DNA of 64,000 bases from Actinomycetospora corticicola. Lineage in GTDB: Bacteria > Actinomycetota > Actinomycetes > Mycobacteriales > Pseudonocardiaceae. The notes below the pieces were generated by a model. That model was given only the letters and a program-made list of their open reading frames with translations. It did no database searches and was not told the origin of the DNA. Shown in pieces: positions 58,350 through 64,000 of this stretch; the stretch's first letter is position 1; each line of letters starts with the position of its first letter. The position numbers and the translations under genes were made by a program. The DNA is taken from NCBI RefSeq assembly GCF_013409505.1, contig NZ_JACCBN010000001.1, positions 1,054,001 to 1,118,000 of the forward strand. Direction: 5' to 3'.

Positions 58350-59001
58350 CGCGCACGAGCCGGTGGTCGTCGTGGGGTTGGGGCGCTTCGGCGCGGCGAT
58401 CGCCCTCGAGCTGTCGCGGCAGGGCACCGAGGTGCTCGCGATCGACTCCTCGCGCGACGTCGTGCAGGCCGTGTCCCGCGAGCTGAGCCACGTGGTGACG
58501 GCGGACTGCACCGACCTCGAGACCCTGCGCCAGCTCGGCGTGGGCGACTACCGCCGGGCCGTCGTCGCGATCGGGGACCACCTCGAGGACAGCATCCTGG
58601 TGACCTCCCTGCTGGTGGACCTCGAGGTGCCCGACATCTGGGCGCGGGCGATCAGCGCCCACCACGGCCGCATCCTCGAGCGCATCGGCGCGCACCACGT
58701 CGTGTTCCCCGAGCAGGACATGGGCCAGCGCGTCGCCCACCTCGTCTCCGGCACGGCGCTGGACTACCTCCGGCTCGACGACGGGTGCGCCCTGGCCAAG
58801 CTCCGCCCGCCGCGCGGCCTCATCGACGTCCCGCTGGGGAGTTCGGAGATCAAGGACCGGTACGACGTCACGGTCGTCTCGATCAAGCGCCGGGACGAGG
58901 AGTTCATCTCCGCCACGTCCGACACCGTGGTGCGCAAGGGCGACATCGTGCTGGTGGTGGGCCGCGACGAGGACGTCGAGCGGCTCCTCGAGGACTCCTG
59001 A
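58342..59001 (+). CDS. trkA: TrkA/KtrA family RCK gating subunit
   Basis: 219 aa from TTG 58342 with GAGGAGAGG upstream. The RCK_N Rossmann domain has VVVVGLGRFGAAIALELSRQG and DSSRDVV (NAD/ATP), then an RCK_C domain from about 135. A single RCK pair is the KtrA/CeoB layout. It binds nucleotide and opens the TrkH pore. The overlap with trkH ensures equal synthesis. Confidence 0.94.
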   Translation: MGDAHEPVVVVGLGRFGAAIALELSRQGTEVLAIDSSRDVVQAVSRELSHVVTADCTDLETLRQLGVGDYRRAVVAIGDHLEDSILVTSLLVDLEVPDIWARAISAHHGRILERIGAHHVVFPEQDMGQRVAHLVSGTALDYLRLDDGCALAKLRPPRGLIDVPLGSSEIKDRYDVTVVSIKRRDEEFISATSDTVVRKGDIVLVVGRDEDVERLLEDS

Positions 59002-59004
59002 CCC

Positions 59005-59775
59005 TCAGCGGGGCACGCGGATCAGCACCTCGCCGTGGGGCAGGGAGAACCAGCCGTCGGGGTGGGCGGCCCAGTGCCGCCAGCCCGCGGCGACGTCGGC
59101 CAGTTCCTCGCGGGTGGCGAACCCGCCCGCGACCGCCCGCTCGGCGATCGTGGAGTCGACGATCCGCTCGGCCCACTGCCCGCCCCACCACGCCCGTTCC
59201 TCCGGCGTCGCGTGGCACCAGATCGACGCGCTCGGCGTGACGTCCCCCGCACCCGCGGCGTGTGCCCAGGCCAGCACGCGGCGGCCCGCGTCGGGCTCGG
59301 TCCCGTGGGCCCGGGCGACCCCGCGGTAGATCGCGAGCCAGCGGTCGAGCCGCGGGTCGTGCGGGTACAGCACCACCCCGGCGTAGTCGCAGTCGCGGAC
59401 GGCGACCAGCCCACCCGGCGCCGTCACCCGGATCATCTCGCGCAGGGCGGCCACCGGGTCGGTGAGGTGGAGCAGCACCTGGTGGGCGTGGACCACGTCG
59501 AACGGTCCGTCGGGCAGCGCGGACACGTCGCCGACCCGCGCGTCGACCCCGAGCGCCCGGGCCTTCTCCACCACTCCGGGGTCGCTGTCGATCCCGAGGA
59601 CCGAGCCGACCCGCGTCGCCAGGTCCGCGGTGATCGTGCCGGGACCGCACCCGACGTCGAGAACCCGCATGTCCGCCCGCAGGTGCGGTGCGAGGTAGGC
59701 GGCCGAGTTGTCGACGGTGCGCCACGTCTGCGAGCGCAGGACGCTCGCGGCGTGGCCCTGGGAGTACGCGGTCAC
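59005..59775 (-). CDS. Class I SAM-dependent methyltransferase
   Basis: 256 aa from GTG 59775; a GTG six bases upstream would add two residues. SAM site [16 protein letters not shown] near residue 39, acidic LGIDSDP near 62, and [30 protein letters not shown] near 92-120, as in UbiE/Methyltransf_11 proteins. The acceptor is unknown. It converges with trkA three bases away and is divergent from selO. Confidence 0.9.
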   Translation of the reverse strand: MTAYSQGHAASVLRSQTWRTVDNSAAYLAPHLRADMRVLDVGCGPGTITADLATRVGSVLGIDSDPGVVEKARALGVDARVGDVSALPDGPFDVVHAHQVLLHLTDPVAALREMIRVTAPGGLVAVRDCDYAGVVLYPHDPRLDRWLAIYRGVARAHGTEPDAGRRVLAWAHAAGAGDVTPSASIWCHATPEERAWWGGQWAERIVDSTIAERAVAGGFATREELADVAAGWRHWAAHPDGWFSLPHGEVLIRVPR

Positions 59776-59812
59776 GCCGCACACGCTGTCACGTCCGCGT
59801 AGCGTCGGAGCG

Positions 59813-61192
59813 GTGAGTACCGCCGTCTCGCTGCTCGAGCACACCTACGCCGATGCCGTTCCCGGCCTCGTCGCGAACTGGACCGCCGCGCCGGCGCCGC
59901 ACCCGTCACCGCTGGTCGTCAACGACGACCTCGCGGTCGAGCTGGGGCTCGACCCCCGGCAGCTGCGGGAGTCCGGCCTGCTCACCGGCACCGTCGGCGA
60001 GGGTGTCCAGCCGGTGGCGATGGTGTACTCCGGCCACCAGTTCGGGATGTACCAGCCGCGGCTCGGCGACGGGCGCGCGCTGCTGCTGGGGGAGATCGTC
60101 GACCCGCAGGGCCGGCGGCACGACCTGCACCTCAAGGGCTCCGGGCGCACCCCGTTCGCGCGCGGCGGCGACGGGAAGGCCGCGCTCGGCCCGATGCTGC
60201 GCGAGTACCTCATGGGCGAGGCGATGCACGCCCTCGGCGTCCCCACCAGCCGCGGCCTCGCGGTCTCGACGACCGGCGAGGACGTCCCGCGCGACACCGG
60301 GCTCCTGCCCGGCGCCGTGCTCGCGCGCGTCGCCTCGAGTCACATCCGGGTCGGCACGTTCCAGTACGCGGCGGCCAACGGCGGACCCGACGTCGTGCGG
60401 GCGCTCGCCGACCACGCGATCGCGCGGCACCACCCCGAGGCGACCGGCTACCTCGACTTCTACCGCCGCGTGGTGCACGCGCAGGCCGAGCTGATCGCGC
60501 GCTGGATGCTCGTCGGCTTCATCCACGGCGTGATGAACACCGACAACACCACCATCTCCGGCGAGACGATCGACTACGGCCCCTGCGCGTTCATGGACCG
60601 GTACGACCCGCAGACGGTGTTCAGCTCGATCGACCACGCCGGGCGCTACGCGTACTCCCACCAGCCGCCGATCGCCCGGTGGAACCTCGCGCGCCTCGGC
60701 GAGGCGCTGCTCCCGCTGATCGACGAGAACCAGGACGCCGCCATCGAGCAGGCGACCGCGGTGGTGCAGGAGTTCGGCGACGTGTACGAGCGCCACTTCC
60801 AGGCCGGCATGGCCGCGAAGCTCGGGCTGCGCGAGCCGGACCCGGACCTGGTCGCCGACCTGCTCGCCCTGCTGCACGCCCAGCAGGTCGACTGGACCGG
60901 CTTCTTCCGCGCGGAGGACCCGCGGGACCTCTTCCTCGACCGCGAGGCCTACGACGCCTGGGCCGCACGGTGGCACCCGGAGCTGGACCGGGACAGCAGG
61001 AACGGGGTCAACCCGGTCTACGTGCCCCGCAACCACCTCGTGGACGAGGCGCTGACCGCCGCCGAGGGCGGCGACCTCGGGCCGGTCCAGGAGATCCTCG
61101 AGGTCGTGTCCCGGCCGTTCACGGTCCAGCCGGGCCGGGAGCGCTACACCGAGCCCGGCACGGGGCCGTTCGTCACGTACTGCGGGACCTGA
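59813..61192 (+). CDS. selO: SelO/YdiU family protein adenylyltransferase
   Basis: 459 aa from GTG 59813. Pseudokinase that AMPylates proteins in redox control. [24 protein letters not shown] is near residue 72, [26 protein letters not shown] near 106, and the ATP/metal site [22 protein letters not shown] near 240. The C-terminus FVTYCGT has a Cys at about the position of selenocysteine in vertebrate SELO. The 3' end overlaps the MFS gene by 20 bp. Confidence 0.95.
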   Translation: MSTAVSLLEHTYADAVPGLVANWTAAPAPHPSPLVVNDDLAVELGLDPRQLRESGLLTGTVGEGVQPVAMVYSGHQFGMYQPRLGDGRALLLGEIVDPQGRRHDLHLKGSGRTPFARGGDGKAALGPMLREYLMGEAMHALGVPTSRGLAVSTTGEDVPRDTGLLPGAVLARVASSHIRVGTFQYAAANGGPDVVRALADHAIARHHPEATGYLDFYRRVVHAQAELIARWMLVGFIHGVMNTDNTTISGETIDYGPCAFMDRYDPQTVFSSIDHAGRYAYSHQPPIARWNLARLGEALLPLIDENQDAAIEQATAVVQEFGDVYERHFQAGMAAKLGLREPDPDLVADLLALLHAQQVDWTGFFRAEDPRDLFLDREAYDAWAARWHPELDRDSRNGVNPVYVPRNHLVDEALTAAEGGDLGPVQEILEVVSRPFTVQPGRERYTEPGTGPFVTYCGT

Positions 61193-62312
61193 CGAGGCCG
61201 ACGCCGACGACGCCGCACAGCAGGCCGAACGCCGCCAGCAGGACCGGCAGGCCGAGCGCCGTCACCAGGGACCCGACGACGATCGGCGCGCCCACGGCAC
61301 CGAGGGCGCCGACCACCATCGCGGCCGACAGCGCGCGGCCCGGGTCGGAGGTCGCCACGCTCCCCGTCCAGACGGCGAGCGTGGCCGCCCCGACCATGTA
61401 GGGCGCGGCGAACACCACCGCGGCCAGCAGCGCGATCACCGGCGACCGTTCGCCCAGGGCCAGGAGCAGCAGGGCCACCCCGATCGTCAGCAGGCAGCAG
61501 GCCGCGACCCGTGGCGGCCCGATCCGGGCGGTCATCGCGCCGGTGAACAGGCCCGCGAGGCCGAGCACGCCGATGATCACGAACAGCAGGGGCCGGACGC
61601 CCGCCGACAGGCCGGCGCGGGTGGCGACGTCGGCGCTGTAGGTGAAGGCCACCGCCGTCCCGGCCTGGTAGACGATCGCGTACAGGGCGGGTGCGCGGAG
61701 CGCCCGCCACGGCATCGGGCGGCGGTCGGCGACCGGGGTGGGCGGGACGGCGGGCACCCAGCGCAGGTTGAGCAGGGCCGCGAGCGTGGAGCACACGGCC
61801 ACCGCGGCCCAGGCCGCCCGCCAGGTCGTCGCGGCGGCGACCGCCACGATCGCGACCAGCACCAGGCCCCCGCACGTCCCGGTGCTGATGATCGAGAGCA
61901 GGCGGGGTCGGCGTTCGCGGGCGACGAGGGCCGCGGCGAGGTCCGAGTACGGCGCCCACACCCAGCCCGCGGCGCTCCCGGCGAGCACGGCCCCGACCGC
62001 GAGGACGCCGGGCGACGGCGCCAGCACCACGATCAGCGCGCCCAGCGCCCCACAGACACCGCCGACCGTCGTCGGGGTGCGCGGTCCGCGGCGGGCCGCC
62101 AGGAGCGGCGCGCCGACGATCCCGGCGAGAAAGCCCGCGAACGTCCCGCCGGCGATGAGCCCGAGGACGGCCTCCGGCACCCCCGTCGTCGAGAGCCCGG
62201 GGTCGACGCGGAGGTCCGGCAGCGTGAGCCCGAAGCAGAACCGGCCCATGCCGAAGGCGACCCCCACGACGGCCGCCCCGGCGATGGCCACCCGCGTCTC
62301 CGTCGTCCGCAC
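61173..62312 (-). CDS. MFS transporter, YbfB/YjiJ type
   Basis: 379 aa from GTG 62312, about twelve helices in two sets. [17 protein letters not shown] near residue 18 is typical of YbfB/YjiJ proteins. The loop [22 protein letters not shown] separates halves. Cargo unknown. Longer upstream frame was rejected. It is followed by overlap with the selO end. Upstream lies a family-B hairpin. Confidence 0.88.
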   Translation of the reverse strand: MRTTETRVAIAGAAVVGVAFGMGRFCFGLTLPDLRVDPGLSTTGVPEAVLGLIAGGTFAGFLAGIVGAPLLAARRGPRTPTTVGGVCGALGALIVVLAPSPGVLAVGAVLAGSAAGWVWAPYSDLAAALVARERRPRLLSIISTGTCGGLVLVAIVAVAAATTWRAAWAAVAVCSTLAALLNLRWVPAVPPTPVADRRPMPWRALRAPALYAIVYQAGTAVAFTYSADVATRAGLSAGVRPLLFVIIGVLGLAGLFTGAMTARIGPPRVAACCLLTIGVALLLLALGERSPVIALLAAVVFAAPYMVGAATLAVWTGSVATSDPGRALSAAMVVGALGAVGAPIVVGSLVTALGLPVLLAAFGLLCGVVGVGLVRSRST

Positions 62313-62325
62313 GCGATCACCCTGT

Positions 62326-62378
62326 CGAGCGAGCGGCCCGTTCGCAGCATCTATGGGCGTGAGAGTGCCGTTCGCTCG
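62326..62378. repeat. Dispersed hairpin, family B, copy 2
   Basis: CGAGCGAGCGGC (62326-62337) and GCCGTTCGCTCG (62367-62378) pair at 11 of 12. Between them TCGCAGCATCTATG matches copy 1 at 21889 (reverse strand). The right arm and part of the loop code for the end of YibE/F. Confidence 0.75.
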
Positions 62379-63805
62379 GAATCCGCCGTCCCGGAGCGGG
62401 CCACGACCGCCGCGACCAGCGTCGTCACCGGCACGGCCGCGACGATGCCGATCGACCCGACGAGGGTGCGCAGCACCTCCTGGGCCACGTCCTCGGCGGT
62501 CAACAGGTCGCCGACCCCGCGCCCGGAGAGCGTGAACAGCAGCAGGAGGGGCAGCGCCGCACCCGCGTAGGCGAGCACGAGCGTGTTCACCGCCGAGGCC
62601 ACGTGGTCGCGCCCCACGCGCATCGCCGCCGCGTAGAGCTCCCGCGTTCCCGACGACGGGTCGGCGCGGTGGAGCTCCCAGACGGTCGAGGTCTGGGTGA
62701 CCGTGACGTCGTCGAGCACCCCGAGGGCGCCGATGATCAGTCCGGCGAGCAGGAGCCCGCGGGCGTCGATCCCGGCGCCAAGCACGCCGATCAGCTCCGT
62801 GGACGCGTCGTCCAGTCCGGTCAGCCGAGTGAGCCCGCCGAACACCAGCGCGAGCACGCCGATGAGGCCGAGCGAGACGACCGTGCCCAAGGCCGCGGTC
62901 GCGGTCCGTGCGGAGAAGCCGTGGATCGTCGGGAACACCACCGCCACGATCAGTCCGGATGCGACGAGCGCCACCGGCACGGGGGAGGACCCGGTGAGCA
63001 GCGCCGGGAGCACGAACAGGCCGAGCACGAGCAGCGTGATGCCGAGGGCGCCCAGCGCGGCGAGCCCCTGCCAGCGCCCGAGCAGCACGACCGCGAGCGC
63101 GAACACCCCCGCGAGCAGCAGCAGCGACCCGCCGCGCTGCCGGTCCACCACCTGGTAGCCCGAGGCGTCGGCCGGGTCGCCCCCGGACCACGCGACCACG
63201 ACGGCGTCCCCGTCGGCGAACCGGGGCGTCGCGGGCCCGCCGGGCAGCAGGGTGTCGATCGTGCGGCCCGACGCGGGGCCCTCGTCGAGGCGGACCTGCA
63301 GCGGGAAGCAGCCGGTGCCGGCCTCGACGGCGAGGGTCGGGTCGGAGCAGTCGGCCTCGGCGCCCGCGCGCACGACGGTGCCGTCGAGCGGCTGCGTGGC
63401 CACCGCGGCGGCCGCTCCGCTCGTGGTCCCGGCGGCCGACCCCGCGGCCGCGGCGTGGCTGCCGTCGAGGACCGCCCGGTACTCCGAGGGCGACGGCGCG
63501 AGCAGCACCAGCCCCACGAGCACGGCCAGCCCGCAGGGCACGAGCAGCACGGCCAGCAGGCGCCGGACGGTCGTCCCGACGGCGGGTGCAGGGCCGTGCC
63601 CGTGTCCGTGGCCGTGACCGCCCTCTCCGCGCGCCGCACCCCGCCGCGCCGGCGCGGCGGCCCGTCGTCGGGCCCCGGACCGGGACCGCCGAGCCGGGCG
63701 AGGGGCACCCCCGCCCGGTCCCGGTGCGCGGGCGGGCCGGCCGGTCGTCCCGGGGGTGGGCCGCTGCGCGGGGATCGGCGCCGTCACCGGGTCGTCGATG
63801 TCCAT
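62351..63805 (-). CDS. YibE/F family membrane protein with His-rich N-terminus
   Basis: 484 aa. A disordered basic Pro/Arg N-terminus (1-60) holds HGHGHGHG near residue 64, one helix (about 85-103), an outer domain with two cysteines (ADCSDPTLAVEAGTGC), then seven or eight helices with LGVLDDVTVTQTSTVWELHRADPS and RVGRDHVASAVNTLVLAYAGAALPLLLLF as in YibE/F. The His tract suggests metal binding; it lies 17 bp after a metal ATPase gene. Its last codons, ERTALSRP, are formed by the family-B repeat. PSSG carries the 13-mer (62648-62660). Confidence 0.92.
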   Translation of the reverse strand: MDIDDPVTAPIPAQRPTPGTTGRPARAPGPGGGAPRPARRSRSGARRRAAAPARRGAARGEGGHGHGHGHGPAPAVGTTVRRLLAVLLVPCGLAVLVGLVLLAPSPSEYRAVLDGSHAAAAGSAAGTTSGAAAAVATQPLDGTVVRAGAEADCSDPTLAVEAGTGCFPLQVRLDEGPASGRTIDTLLPGGPATPRFADGDAVVVAWSGGDPADASGYQVVDRQRGGSLLLLAGVFALAVVLLGRWQGLAALGALGITLLVLGLFVLPALLTGSSPVPVALVASGLIVAVVFPTIHGFSARTATAALGTVVSLGLIGVLALVFGGLTRLTGLDDASTELIGVLGAGIDARGLLLAGLIIGALGVLDDVTVTQTSTVWELHRADPSSGTRELYAAAMRVGRDHVASAVNTLVLAYAGAALPLLLLFTLSGRGVGDLLTAEDVAQEVLRTLVGSIGIVAAVPVTTLVAAVVARSGTADSERTALSRP

Positions 63806-63821
63806 CGGCGTCCAGTGTCCG

Positions 63822-64000
63822 CTATGTCCCGGACGGCTCGAGCTGGTAGCGGATCATCCGCGACGAGTTGGCGACCACCGCCACCGACGAGGCGTTGTGC
63901 AGGATCGCGGCGACGACGGGGGAGAGCGCCCCACCGGCGGAGACGACCAGCCCGACCGCGTTGACCGCGATCGACATGCCGTAGTTCTGCCGGATCACGC
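63822..64000 (-). CDS. Heavy-metal P-type ATPase, C-terminal fragment
   Basis: Only the last 59 residues are in the window. IRQNYGMSIAVNAVGLVVSAGGALSPVVAAILHNASSVAVVANSSRMIRY matches the end of heavy-metal-transporting P1B ATPases (last two helices with N-P-V-like and HNxSS motifs). The metal is not predictable from this part. It is immediately followed by yibE/F in the same direction, so the two probably form one operon. Confidence 0.82.
   Translation of the reverse strand, partial: VIRQNYGMSIAVNAVGLVVSAGGALSPVVAAILHNASSVAVVANSSRMIRYQLEPSGT

Noticed and set aside
61173-63191. Long minus-strand frame joining the MFS gene with upstream sequence
   Set aside because: The upstream part is out of frame with YibE/F and lacks membrane helices; the MFS protein properly begins at 62312.

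Overview
The window is about 73% GC, gene-dense, and rich in GTG starts and GTGA stop-start overlaps. A DUF222/13E12-type HNH gene with an actinobacterial SOS box, DUF1707, DUF3159, DUF5994, PucR and EthA-like proteins, and a folP2-type DHPS all point to a high-GC actinobacterium. The family Pseudonocardiaceae (Pseudonocardia/Actinomycetospora-like) is my inference from gene content; there is no rRNA or other marker to prove it. I see no tRNA, rRNA, CRISPR array, insertion sequence or prophage. The window looks like ordinary chromosome.

Layout. 1-2.5 kb: 3'-truncated DUF222/HNH gene behind a LexA box, then a TetR regulator and a DUF1761 membrane protein behind an operator-like palindrome, divergent from a 3-hydroxyacyl-CoA dehydrogenase. 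4-10 kb: isomerase-like gene coupled to an aminotransferase, a type I Baeyer-Villiger monooxygenase (BVMO), a hexapeptide acyltransferase, DUF3159 and a luciferase-like oxidoreductase. 10-13 kb: hydrolase coupled to a LysR regulator, and an EamA exporter. 13-22 kb: central carbon core, with ppdK divergent from an aceE-aceF-lpd pyruvate dehydrogenase operon whose E3 carries its own lipoyl domain. 22-30 kb: SMP-30, DUF1707, an SDR/TetR divergent pair, a CoA-transferase, two TPR proteins around a 59-aa protein, an acyl-CoA dehydrogenase, and an AbiEi/DUF559 gene bracketed by related hairpins. 30-35 kb: PucR regulator, carboxylesterase, second (EthA-like) BVMO and enoyl-CoA hydratase. 35-44.6 kb: truncated globin, GrpB-like protein, then kdpFABC-kdpDE with an extra 27-aa membrane peptide in front and repeated upstream DNA. 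44.6-51 kb: degenerate SDR, Asp/Glu/hydantoin racemase, NCS1 permease, Zn-alcohol dehydrogenase, and a cyclase/ThDP-enzyme pair. 51-64 kb: DHPS homologue with a RibD-like reductase, a two-gene permease, small-protein genes, a metallo-hydrolase, a TrkH/TrkA potassium system, SelO, an MFS transporter, YibE/F and the end of a metal P-type ATPase.

Together the genes describe an aerobic heterotroph with oxidative catabolism (two BVMOs with esterases, CoA-thioester enzymes, ThDP and racemase modules), a full pyruvate node (PPDK plus PDH) and two potassium systems (high-affinity Kdp, constitutive-type Trk).

The most interesting signals are at DNA level: a 13-mer, TCCCGACGACGGG, found nine times inside genes in several reading frames; two families of dispersed hairpins at gene 3' ends, sometimes forming part of the C-terminal coding sequence; hairpins flanking the DUF559 gene; and repeats upstream of kdp. 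At protein level the standouts are the proteobacterial-style PDH operon and several very small genes. All functional statements rest on reading the sequence; no database search was run.
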